This document shows, one piece after another, positions 8,625-17,927 of a DNA stretch of 64,000 nucleotides. A program made the position numbers and the translations under genes. The DNA lies in contig CAZCAC010000030.1 in the NCBI GenBank assembly GCA_964496575.1, forward strand, positions 1 through 64,000, given 5' to 3'. The stretch comes from CAZCAC01 sp964496575 (GTDB taxonomy: Bacteria > Planctomycetota > UBA1135 > GCA-002686595). How positions within the stretch are numbered: the first letter of the stretch is position 1; the number at the start of each line of letters is the position of its first letter. A model generated the notes under the pieces. That model saw only the letters and a program-made list of their open reading frames with translations. It had not been told where the DNA came from and made no database searches.

Positions 8625-9071
8625 TCAACCCTTGGTCTCCGCCCCCTTGATCCGCCCTCGCCCCCAGATCATGTAGTAGCGGAACCCCGACGAGGCGTGG
8701 CTGGAGATCACCGAGAAGAAGGCCACCGCGGCGAGGATCCAGACCGCCGCCGGGCCGAGCTTGGCGACGAAGGTGAGCAGGATCAGCTTGCTCATCACCA
8801 CCAGGCCGCGGAGTTGCAGGAGGAAGGCGCCGCTCTCGAAGAGATCGACCAGCAACATGGCGACGCCCGAGAGCAACGTCGCCAGGAACCAGCGGGTGCG
8901 CGGGTCGCCCTCGACTTCGAGGACGTAGGCCCCGAGGTAGATCCCCGCGCACAGGACGTGCAGCGAGCGGAGGCAGATCTTCACCCACCGCTGCCCGGTG
9001 AAGCGTCGCGGCTCCCGCGGAAACAGGATGGAGAGGAAGGGGCCGCTGGGGAGGTCGTCGGTCGGCTTCAT
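8625..9071 (-). CDS. Small integral membrane protein, unknown function
   Basis: 148 residues with about four hydrophobic segments (around residues 30-52, 62-88, 90-108 and 110-128). The N-terminus is short and polar, followed by the basic stretch REPRRFTGQRWVK. The C-terminus ends in a basic cytoplasmic tail (GRGRIKGAETKG). I do not recognise the family. It lies 58 nt downstream of ogt on the same strand and could be cotranscribed with it. The ribosome-binding site is only a run of G. Codon use matches neighbouring genes, which supports it being real. Confidence 0.7.
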   Translation of the reverse strand: MKPTDDLPSGPFLSILFPREPRRFTGQRWVKICLRSLHVLCAGIYLGAYVLEVEGDPRTRWFLATLLSGVAMLLVDLFESGAFLLQLRGLVVMSKLILLTFVAKLGPAAVWILAAVAFFSVISSHASSGFRYYMIWGRGRIKGAETKG

Positions 9072-9129
9072 GGCCCCCCAAGGTAGCCGGGGAGTGGTGA
9101 GGAGGCCAGCGCGCCGCGTGTCCCGCCCC

Positions 9130-9660
9130 TCAGCTGAAGAGCAGCACGCCTTCCAGTTCCAGCAGCTTCCGCTTCAACTCCAGCCCACCCCCGTACCCGC
9201 CGAGCCCGGTGGTTGCCACCACCCGGTGACACGGAACGACGATCGCGACCGGATTGGCGCCATTGGCGGCCCCCACCGCACGACTCGCGTTCGCACTTCC
9301 CAGGCGCGCGGCGAGTTGTCCGTAGGTGAGAGTCACACCGAAGGGGATCTCTTGCAGCTCTCTCCAGACACTCAGCTGAAACTCGGTCCCCCGCAGATCG
9401 AGCTCGAGATCGAATTCCCGTCGCTCGCCGCCCGTGTACTCCTGGAGCTGCTGCGCCTCCTCGGCCAGCGCCCCGGCGTCGGCGAGGATCGGCGCTCCGG
9501 GTTCCCAGCGATCTCGCCAGCCCGCCAGCTCCGCCTCGGCTCCTTCCGGTCGGAGGCCGAGGAAGCAGAGGCCTCGTGCGGTGCGGGCGAGGAACAGCGA
9601 ACCGAGGGAAGTCTCGATCGAGGTACAGGCGATCGGGGAGAGGTCCTGGCCATTCGTCAT
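9130..9660 (-). CDS. ogt: Methylated-DNA--protein-cysteine methyltransferase
   Basis: A suicide repair enzyme that moves alkyl groups from O6-alkylguanine or O4-alkylthymine to its own cysteine. The active site IVVPCHRVV is intact, the helix-turn-helix region is GVTLTYGQLAARLGS with the arginine finger in NASRAVGAANGANP, and the C-terminal GGYGGGLELKRKLLELE is typical. The 176-residue length matches single-domain Ogt/MGMT proteins (no Ada N-terminal domain). The start at ATG 9660 is supported by GGTGAG 6 nt upstream; a GTG at 9669 is less likely. Confidence 0.95.
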   Translation of the reverse strand: MTNGQDLSPIACTSIETSLGSLFLARTARGLCFLGLRPEGAEAELAGWRDRWEPGAPILADAGALAEEAQQLQEYTGGERREFDLELDLRGTEFQLSVWRELQEIPFGVTLTYGQLAARLGSANASRAVGAANGANPVAIVVPCHRVVATTGLGGYGGGLELKRKLLELEGVLLFS

Positions 9661-9754
9661 GAGGCTCACCGGGTCGGATCCACGGATCGGACAAGGAAGA
9701 ACGCGGCCCCCCGATTCTACCCGGGAGGCCGCGTGGATCGTTGCTCTCCGGCTA

Positions 9755-11035
<1,281 letters not shown>

Positions 11036-11047
11036 GATCTCGTCCTC

Positions 11048-13015
11048 CTACTCGTGCAGGAACGCAGCGGGCGTCCGTGGGCCGTTCTGAATGAAGTTGG
11101 TGAGGCCGATGTTCATGTCGACCGTTTCCTTGCAGGCCGCAAAACCCTCCGCCTCGATGTTTAGGCCTTCGGCGAGCGGCTTGGCCAGCCCCTTGCGAAT
11201 CACGTCGACGAGGATCTCGTCGATCTTCAGCGAGTGGTGGCCGACGTCGACAGCGGGTAGCTCGTCGGGGACCGTCACCGGAGCGGGGTCCACGGGTGCC
11301 AGCTTTACCTGGCCGGCGACGTGCTGGTGGATGAGGTTCTTCGCCGCCGCGATGGGATCCTTGGTCACCTCGCCGGTGGCCCAGCCCCACGCGGTCGCTT
11401 CCTTCGCGCCGACCGGGCGGCCGGTGCGCAGAAGATCGAACGCGCGCTCGACTCCGATCAGCCGCGGCAGGCGCTGCGAACCGCCGTAGCCGGGGATCAG
11501 GCCGAGGTTCACTTCGGGCTGTCCTAGCATCAAGCCCTTGCCGACCACGCGGGCGTGGCAAGACATCGAGAACTCCGCGCCGCCGCCCAGCACGGGTCCG
11601 TTGAGCGCCGCGACGACCGGCTTGGGGAAGGCCTCCATCATCGCCTGGATCGGGTGGGCGCGCAGGCAGATCCCCTTGCAGTCCTCGGGGGTCTCGAGCG
11701 CCGCGATCCCGTTGATGTCGGCGCCGGCGAGCGCGCCATTGGAGCTGGTGAAGACGACACCCTTGAGGGCGTCGTCCGCGCCGATCTTCCCGAAGGCGTC
11801 GTTGATCTCCGCGACCGTCTGATCCGAGAGAGCGTTCATCGACTCGGGTCGCCAGACCTTGAGGATCGCGATGTCGCCATCGGTCTCGAGCTTCACGTTG
11901 CGCCAGAAGTCGACAAACGTCTTGTTCACGATCGACTTCGGCACTTCGAAGCCGGGATGCGCCGCGGCGTAGGCGGTGCACAGCTCGTTCACCTTGTCGG
12001 CGCCCAGGCTCTCGGCGAGGTCGAGCAGCCCCTCCTTGTAGCCCAGCGCCATCCTGGTCATCCAGTTCAGCTCGGTGGGGCTGCAGATGTCGTTGTCGAT
12101 GACGAAGTAGGTGCGGGCGAGGAGGACGGCCAGGATCCGGTCGACGACCGTCTTGGCGGTCGCCTCGTCGTGGCTCGGATCACCGGGGTTCTTCCGATCG
12201 TGCCAGGGGTCGTTGCCCTTCTCGGTGAGGATCGCGGGGGCCTTGAACCAGGCGGTTCCCGTGTCGGCCTCTTCCATCAGGAGCTGGCAGTGCGCGGTGA
12301 GCAGGTTGCCCCGCGTGCCGTCCATGACGTTGAAGGGCCCGCCGCCGCCGACCGTGTCGTTGACGATCTTGTCGACCTGTGCGGGGGTGGCGATCCCTTC
12401 CTCGACGATGCGAGCAGCTTCGGAGATGTAGTTGCAGAAGATGTCGTCCGCGGCGAAGCAGGGCACGTCGGCGGTGACCAGCGGCACCTTGCCCAGGCGC
12501 TCCATCGTCTCGATCATCTTGGCGCCGTACTCGTCGTGTCCGGAGAGCACGATCTCGATCGGCAGTGAGCGCCAGGCGGGGAAGAAGGGGTGGTTGACGA
12601 AGCACCGCTCGGGGTGCTTGGCCTCCGCCGCGATCAGCGCCCGGGGCAGGCCCGAGGTGGCGAAGCCGATCAGGCAGTCGGGGCGAACCACGTCCTCGAG
12701 GTTCTTCAGGATCACACGCTTGATGTCGAGGTCCTCGGAGGCCGCCTCGAGGATGTAGTCGCAGTCCGCGAGGTCCGCGAGCTCCATCGTCGGAATCAGC
12801 GCCGTCTCGATCGCCTTGGCGGCTTTCGGAGCGAGCTTCCCGCGATCCACACCCTTCGCGACGTATCCCTTGATGCGCGCGACGCCGGCGTCGAGGGCCT
12901 CCTGCTTGATGTCGAGCAGGTACACCTTGGCGTCCGGTTGCCGGGCGATGGCAGAGACGAATCCGTACGCGAGATCAGGGCCGATCGAACCCGATCCGAT
13001 CACACCGACAATCAT
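11048..13015 (-). CDS. 3-hydroxyacyl-CoA dehydrogenase / enoyl-CoA hydratase fusion
   Basis: A bifunctional beta-oxidation enzyme of 655 residues. Residues 1 to about 370 are the NAD-binding 3-hydroxyacyl-CoA dehydrogenase (Rossmann motif GVIGSGSIG, FVNHPFFP, C-terminal helical domain). Residues 374-655 are the crotonase/enoyl-CoA hydratase domain with GGGAEFSMSC (Glu481) and QPEVNLGLIPGYGG (Glu501) as the two catalytic glutamates. The domain order is the reverse of E. coli FadB, which is hydratase first. The dehydrogenase-first order is known from some archaeal and bacterial crotonyl-CoA hydratase fusions. The start at 13015 is well supported by AAAGGAG 7 nt upstream. The thiolase gene follows after 12 nt. 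Confidence 0.93.
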   Translation of the reverse strand: MIVGVIGSGSIGPDLAYGFVSAIARQPDAKVYLLDIKQEALDAGVARIKGYVAKGVDRGKLAPKAAKAIETALIPTMELADLADCDYILEAASEDLDIKRVILKNLEDVVRPDCLIGFATSGLPRALIAAEAKHPERCFVNHPFFPAWRSLPIEIVLSGHDEYGAKMIETMERLGKVPLVTADVPCFAADDIFCNYISEAARIVEEGIATPAQVDKIVNDTVGGGGPFNVMDGTRGNLLTAHCQLLMEEADTGTAWFKAPAILTEKGNDPWHDRKNPGDPSHDEATAKTVVDRILAVLLARTYFVIDNDICSPTELNWMTRMALGYKEGLLDLAESLGADKVNELCTAYAAAHPGFEVPKSIVNKTFVDFWRNVKLETDGDIAILKVWRPESMNALSDQTVAEINDAFGKIGADDALKGVVFTSSNGALAGADINGIAALETPEDCKGICLRAHPIQAMMEAFPKPVVAALNGPVLGGGAEFSMSCHARVVGKGLMLGQPEVNLGLIPGYGGSQRLPRLIGVERAFDLLRTGRPVGAKEATAWGWATGEVTKDPIAAAKNLIHQHVAGQVKLAPVDPAPVTVPDELPAVDVGHHSLKIDEILVDVIRKGLAKPLAEGLNIEAEGFAACKETVDMNIGLTNFIQNGPRTPAAFLHE

Positions 13016-13291
13016 ATCCAGGCTCCTTTGAGTTGACTTCTTCCGGGAAAGCCGGGTCAGGTTACGGCCATCCGGCGATGGGGTCAAATCGACCGGATGC
13101 TCGGCTTCGCGTGCCACTGCAATGACGAGGGGAAGTGCCCGCTCTACGTCGAGAGACTCGCAACCGTACGACCTTCTGGTAGGACGCTTTCCCCTTCTGG
13201 CGTAGCGCGCTGAGGAACTCCCCCGCTGGGGAGACGCACCTGCGACGAGCGGGTACAACATGAGTGGCGGATCACGCGCCGGAGGTTGCAG

Positions 13292-13789
13292 ATGGACGAG
13301 GCGGAGCGACACACGAACCTACCCGACGAGCTCAAGTTCGACCCGCTCGAGATCCGGGAGAAGTACGGTCGAGCGCTGCCCGGCTACATGAAGCGCTTCG
13401 GCGAACTGTACGCGGCGATCTACGAGCGCTTCGGCGACGAAGGGCTCGAGCTGATCCGCGACGTCAGCCGCGACTACGGCGCTCGCATCGCGAAGAACGT
13501 CCAGCGAAACCGTGAGCTGAAGGGCGTCGCCGAGGTGGGCAAGTACGTGCTGAAGGTCTTCGACATGGTCAGCGACGACTGGAGCGTCACCGAATTCTCC
13601 GAGGACCGCCTGGTGATCAGCGTGACCCGCTGCCCCTACCCGCTGGAGCAGGAGGCGGTCTGCAAGGCGCATACCTGCATGGAGGGCGCGCTGGTCAGCA
13701 CGCTCGACGAGGAACTCGAGCACCACGTGGGTCAGTGCATTCCGGGCGGGGACCCGATCTGCGAGCACATCATCACGCGGAAGAAGTAG
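13292..13789 (+). CDS. ATC hydrolase (L-2-amino-thiazoline-4-carboxylate hydrolase)-family protein
   Basis: 165-residue soluble protein. The C-terminal pattern of conserved cysteines and histidine (RCPY, CKAHTCMEGA, GQCIPGGDPICEHII) is that of the ATC_hydrolase family. The named activity is hydrolysis of 2-amino-thiazoline-4-carboxylate, but most family members are uncharacterised and act as small redox or metal-binding proteins. The ATG at 13292 has GGAGG 6 nt upstream. It is convergent with the sulfatase gene, only 6 nt between stops. Function is inferred from family resemblance only. Confidence 0.7.
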   Translation: MDEAERHTNLPDELKFDPLEIREKYGRALPGYMKRFGELYAAIYERFGDEGLELIRDVSRDYGARIAKNVQRNRELKGVAEVGKYVLKVFDMVSDDWSVTEFSEDRLVISVTRCPYPLEQEAVCKAHTCMEGALVSTLDEELEHHVGQCIPGGDPICEHIITRKK

Positions 13790-13795
13790 AGGATC

Positions 13796-15109
13796 TCAGT
13801 CCTTCTCGACTGTGCGCAGGTGCGCCGGCTCGGGCGGCATCTCGTCGAGGGCCTCCTGCAGCAAGAATCGCATCGCCGCTGTCGCGGAACGGAGTCTGGT
13901 TGTCTCCCCGAGCGGACTCTCCTCGTCGGGGTCGTACTTGGTGTTGTAGAAGCGGCCATCGTCGTACAGCTTGTAGCGGTGATCAAGGGCGAATCGGACC
14001 CGCGGATTGCGCCCCTCGCCAGGCCTGGGATTGGAGTAGATCACCAGCACCTTACGGGGGTCGCCGCGCTCTCCGAGCAGCTGCGGCAGGAAGCTCCGCC
14101 CGTCTATCGGCCACTTCAATCCGAGCTCGAAGCGGAAGACCTTCGCCAGGGTCGGCAGGAAATCGGAGAGGTCGACGAGATCGTCGCACACCCCGCCCGG
14201 CGCGATCGTGCCCGGCCAGGAGGCGATCATCGGAACGCGGATCCCTGCGTCGGTCGAACTCCCCTTGGCCCCCTTGACCTCGCGCGAGCCGACCCAGCTG
14301 CGGACTGGACGCGGTGAACCGTTGTCGGTGACGTAGAGCAGGAGCGTGTTCTCGCGCAGTCCGAGCTTCCCCAGCCCGTCCTCGATGCGGCCGACGATGG
14401 TGTCCATGTACGCAACCATGTCGGCGAAACGGTCCTGCTTCGAGAGCTTCCCTTCCTTCGAGTCGGGCGTGCGCACGAATGGCTCGTGCGTCAGCGCCAT
14501 CGGGTAGTAGATGAAGAACGGCTCGCTCTGATGCTCGGCCGCGAAGTCGAGCAGGTACTCGCAGAAGAGGTCGGGCCCGAACTCACCCTCGATCTTCTCG
14601 CGCAGCTCCCCGTCGACCTCGAGCGTCGGGTCTGCGTAGCGTGAGCCCAGCTCCGCCACTTGCCACAGACACCAGTTGTCGAACCCCGCGTCGCGTGGGT
14701 GTGTGCCCTTGCCCATCCAGTCGCCATAGTGCTTCGCCCCGTAGAGCTGCCACTTGCCGACCACGGCGGTCGCGTAGCCGGCTTCCTTCGCAAGGTCACC
14801 AATCGTACGCTCCGTTGGGTCGAGGATCGAGAAGTGCACGTAGTTGCGCAGATTCGACTTCCCGGTCATCAACTTGACGCGACTCGGCGTGCAGAGCGTC
14901 TGCGAGTAGGCGTGGGTGAAGCGCATACCGCCGGCGGCGAGCGCGTCGATCCTCGGCGTCTCGTAGCTGGTCCCGCCGTAGCACCCGATCGCTTCGCTGC
15001 CGAGATCGTCGACCAGGATCAGGATGACGTTGGGTGGGCTCTCCGGAGTGGCCGACGCGGGGCCGAGGCAGCCGGCGAGGAGGAGAACAGGAAGGATGAC
15101 TCGGTTCAT
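13796..15109 (-). CDS. Arylsulfatase-type sulfatase, lipoprotein
   Basis: Hydrolyses sulphate esters outside the cytoplasm, probably on polysaccharides or aromatic sulphates. The N-terminus MNRVILPVLLLAGC is a lipoprotein signal. The sulfatase core begins PPNVILILVDDLG, with metal-binding Asp34 and Asp35. Cys73 in CTPSR is the residue converted to formylglycine. VVGKWQLYG and TDNGSPR are further sulfatase motifs. Its 437 residues suit a single-domain enzyme. No formylglycine-generating enzyme or anaerobic maturase is in the window. It is transcribed divergently from the beta-helix gene at 15314. Confidence 0.92.
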   Translation of the reverse strand: MNRVILPVLLLAGCLGPASATPESPPNVILILVDDLGSEAIGCYGGTSYETPRIDALAAGGMRFTHAYSQTLCTPSRVKLMTGKSNLRNYVHFSILDPTERTIGDLAKEAGYATAVVGKWQLYGAKHYGDWMGKGTHPRDAGFDNWCLWQVAELGSRYADPTLEVDGELREKIEGEFGPDLFCEYLLDFAAEHQSEPFFIYYPMALTHEPFVRTPDSKEGKLSKQDRFADMVAYMDTIVGRIEDGLGKLGLRENTLLLYVTDNGSPRPVRSWVGSREVKGAKGSSTDAGIRVPMIASWPGTIAPGGVCDDLVDLSDFLPTLAKVFRFELGLKWPIDGRSFLPQLLGERGDPRKVLVIYSNPRPGEGRNPRVRFALDHRYKLYDDGRFYNTKYDPDEESPLGETTRLRSATAAMRFLLQEALDEMPPEPAHLRTVEKD

Positions 15110-15313
15110 GGGAACAGCATACCGTTACCGGTGCGGAGCCAGGCCGGGACCCTCACCCTCATTCCGGCGTGCGGCCGAGCCCTCGGGGCACACGATCCCC
15201 ACGGGGCAGGCGAGGATCCCCTGCTCACCGAAATCCCGCTCCAGGGGAATCCGATCGGCGTAGGATGGGCGAAGACCAGCTGCTGCGGCGTCCACGCCGC
15301 GAGGAGGAGTTCG

Positions 15314-16633
15314 ATGACCGCCACCCGTTGCATTCTCCGGCCCCAGCTCGCCCCGGCGATCGCGATCCTGATCGCTGCGGGAACGGCTTCCGCCGATGTG
15401 ATCGTCGTCGATGCCGCGGGGGGAGGTGACCACCTCGACATCCAGCCCGCAGTCGATGCCGCGAGCGACGGGGACGCGATTCTGGTGAAGCCGGGCAACT
15501 ACACGTCCTTCACCATCGACCACAAGGACCTCTCCGTCGTCGGGGATGGAGCACCCATCACGGTGACCGGGGGGATAACTGTCCGCAACACCCTGGAGCA
15601 CCATCCAGTGCTCCTCGCGGGCCTCGACTCGATCGGAGTCAAGGAGGACCAGGGCGTCGTCTTCCCGGCGCTCTTCCTCTCCGTCGCGCGAGGACCGGTG
15701 CGCGTCGAGCGCTGTACGTTGATCGGCGGCGATGGATTCTATTGCGGTTGGACGTGCAGCCCCTTCGACGAACACGCTGGGGGCGAGGCGGTACGGATCG
15801 AGATCGCCCTGAACATCTGTTTCACCGAGTGCACCATCCGCGGCGGCCATGGCGAGATCTGGTTCGACGGCGGAGATCAAACGCGCGGGGGCGAGGGAAT
15901 CGTCGCTTCCGGTTGTTCTCTCTCGATCCACGACTCCATCGTGGAAGGCGGGGTGGGCGGCGGCCAGCAGTGGGGCTGGGGTCTCGCCAGCGGGGGTGAC
16001 GGAGGGGTGGCCCTGCACGCACAGGACACGGCCACCGTGAACACGATCGTGCACCTTTCCGGATCCGAGGTCACCGGCGGCAACGGAGGTGACGCGGATA
16101 TGTGCCTCGACCCGGGCGGCGCCGGAGGCGACGGGTTGTCTCTCCACGGCTCGACCACGGCGGGCTATCTGCTCGACACGACTCTCGCCGGAGGAGCGCC
16201 GGGCTGCGGCACGAACAATCCCCCCGCGGGTGTTCCCCTGGTGACGGGAGTGGGCGCGACCGCGGACTTCTGGCCGGGCACATCGCGTCTCTTGCGATCC
16301 CGGACGCCGCTCCGCGAGCAGGAGGTCGTCCCGTTCTCCTTCGAAGGCGAGCCGGGAGATCTGGTCTTCCTGCTGGAATCACGAGCAGCAGGATTCCACC
16401 TCCTGCCCGCGGCTTCGGGAGTAATGCCGTTGCGCTACCCCGCGAGGCAACGCTTCCGTTTCATGGGGTCTCTCGATGCCAGCGGGACGCTCGACCTGTT
16501 CCTCACCATGCCGGACCTCCCGATCGGGCGTGAGTCGGCGCGGACCTACACGGCCGCCTACTTCCGAGACGTCAGCGGGGGGGCGTGGCTGGGGAGTCCA
16601 GCGACCCGACTCGTGGTGGATATTGCGTACTGA
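15314..16633 (+). CDS. Secreted right-handed beta-helix-type protein
   Basis: 439 residues. The signal peptide ends near GTASADV. Residues 30 to about 300 resemble a pectate-lyase-like beta-helix (DIQPAVDAASDGDAILVKPG, HDSIVEGGVGGG, SGSEVTGGNGG), the fold used by carbohydrate-binding or polysaccharide-degrading proteins. The last 130 residues (FEGEPGDLVFLLES onward) look like a separate beta-sandwich. No catalytic residues can be named. GAGGAGGAG lies 5 nt before the ATG. The stop overlaps the next gene's ATG (TGATG), so the serine hydrolase is probably translated by coupling. Confidence 0.82.
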   Translation: MTATRCILRPQLAPAIAILIAAGTASADVIVVDAAGGGDHLDIQPAVDAASDGDAILVKPGNYTSFTIDHKDLSVVGDGAPITVTGGITVRNTLEHHPVLLAGLDSIGVKEDQGVVFPALFLSVARGPVRVERCTLIGGDGFYCGWTCSPFDEHAGGEAVRIEIALNICFTECTIRGGHGEIWFDGGDQTRGGEGIVASGCSLSIHDSIVEGGVGGGQQWGWGLASGGDGGVALHAQDTATVNTIVHLSGSEVTGGNGGDADMCLDPGGAGGDGLSLHGSTTAGYLLDTTLAGGAPGCGTNNPPAGVPLVTGVGATADFWPGTSRLLRSRTPLREQEVVPFSFEGEPGDLVFLLESRAAGFHLLPAASGVMPLRYPARQRFRFMGSLDASGTLDLFLTMPDLPIGRESARTYTAAYFRDVSGGAWLGSPATRLVVDIAY

Positions 16634-17739
16634 TGGTGCGTCGCTACAGTCTCCAGCAGATGACCCGGTACGACGCTGACCTGCCCCGACGCGACCGTGG
16701 CCGCCTCTTCCGCCGCAGTGTCTCGCTCGTCCTGGTGATCTGCGCATCCGGCTTCGCGGCCGGGTGCCGTGCCCCGGCGACGCTCCCGGAAGTCGTCGAC
16801 GGTTACGCCCCGCAGTTCGTGCGGGACGACGGCCCAGGCCTGGCCATCGCGGTGCTACAGCGTGGAGAAGTGGTGCTGGAGAGCTGCTTCGGCAGGGCCG
16901 ATCTTCGCGACTCCAGCGCCGTGGGGCCGGACACGTGCTTCTACCTGGCCTCGGTGTCGAAGCCGTTCACGGCGATGGCCGTGATGCTCCTCGTTCAGGA
17001 CGGTCGCATCGAGCTCGAGGATCCGGTCACCGGCCACTTCCCGGAAGCCCCGGCGAGCTGGAGCGGGATCACCGTTCACCACCTGCTGACGCACCAGTCC
17101 GGACTCCGTGAATACCTCGAGCTGCCCGCCGTGGTCGGCTGGACCAACCAGGACGTGCTCGACTTCGCCGTGGGGACCGCCCCGGAGTTCCCGCCGGGTC
17201 ACCGGTACGCGTACTCCAACACCGGATACGTGCTCCTGGCCATGCTCGTCGAACGAGTGTCGGGAACTCCGTTCGACGTCTTCGTCCGGAACCGGATCTT
17301 CGCGCCGCTCGGCATGCAGCGATCTGTAGTCTACGGCGAATCGAGACCGGTCGTGCCGGATCGGGCCGTCGGCTATCTGCCCGATGGCGCGCTCCACGAT
17401 TACCCGCTGCGCACCATGGGTGACGGCGGCTTCTTCTGTTCACTCAGGGACATGGAGACGTGGGTCCTGGCTCTGGGCGACTCTCGGATGCTGTCGGCGG
17501 AGGCCCTGGAGCTGGTCTTCACGTCACACGCGGAGCTGGGCTACGGGTACGGTTGGTTCGTCGGAGAGCTGCGAGGCAGAAGGCGCCTCCACCACGCCGG
17601 TGCTCTCGTGGGCTATGCAACCCACGTCACCTGGATCCCCGAGGAGCAGCTGGCCGTCATCGTGCTGTCGAATGGCACGTTCCGAGACGAGGTCCCGGAG
17701 CTGGCGTATCGGGTGCTGTCGTTCTGCCTCCGGGACTGA
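16633..17739 (+). CDS. Beta-lactamase-family (class C fold) serine hydrolase, lipoprotein
   Basis: A penicillin-binding/beta-lactamase-fold hydrolase, likely an esterase, D-aminopeptidase or peptidoglycan-related enzyme and not a true resistance enzyme. The catalytic motifs are S107-V-S-K110 (SxxK), Y194-S-N196 (YxN) and HHAGALVG in place of KTG. The lipobox is FAAGC near residue 45. The ATG at 16633 overlaps the previous stop (TGATG); an ATG at 16660 is an alternative and would shorten the unusual basic N-terminus. The protein has 368 residues from the first start, normal for the family. Confidence 0.9.
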   Translation: MVRRYSLQQMTRYDADLPRRDRGRLFRRSVSLVLVICASGFAAGCRAPATLPEVVDGYAPQFVRDDGPGLAIAVLQRGEVVLESCFGRADLRDSSAVGPDTCFYLASVSKPFTAMAVMLLVQDGRIELEDPVTGHFPEAPASWSGITVHHLLTHQSGLREYLELPAVVGWTNQDVLDFAVGTAPEFPPGHRYAYSNTGYVLLAMLVERVSGTPFDVFVRNRIFAPLGMQRSVVYGESRPVVPDRAVGYLPDGALHDYPLRTMGDGGFFCSLRDMETWVLALGDSRMLSAEALELVFTSHAELGYGYGWFVGELRGRRRLHHAGALVGYATHVTWIPEEQLAVIVLSNGTFRDEVPELAYRVLSFCLRD

Positions 17740-17851
17740 ACCGTGAGTGCGGAGCCCGGGCCATCTCCGCCACCAGCGGGGGCGGCCGTGACCGGTGGAC
17801 ACCGGGCGGGTGGCCCTCTCGGGACATCGCTCCCGGAAAAACCCTGGAGGA

Positions 17852-17874
17852 CCGTCCCAAATCGAGCGGGACGG
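17852..17874 (+). promoter_or_regulatory. Leader hairpin upstream of FG-GAP gene
   Basis: CCGTCCC (17852-17858) pairs with GGGACGG (17868-17874) across a 9-nt loop, about 53 nt before the ATG at 17928. No T tract follows. It could be the terminator of the serine hydrolase gene or a leader structure. Confidence 0.35.
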
Positions 17875-17927
17875 CATCCAATGGTGTGAACGATCACATA
17901 CTCGCCCCGAACCGAGAGGATGACCTC

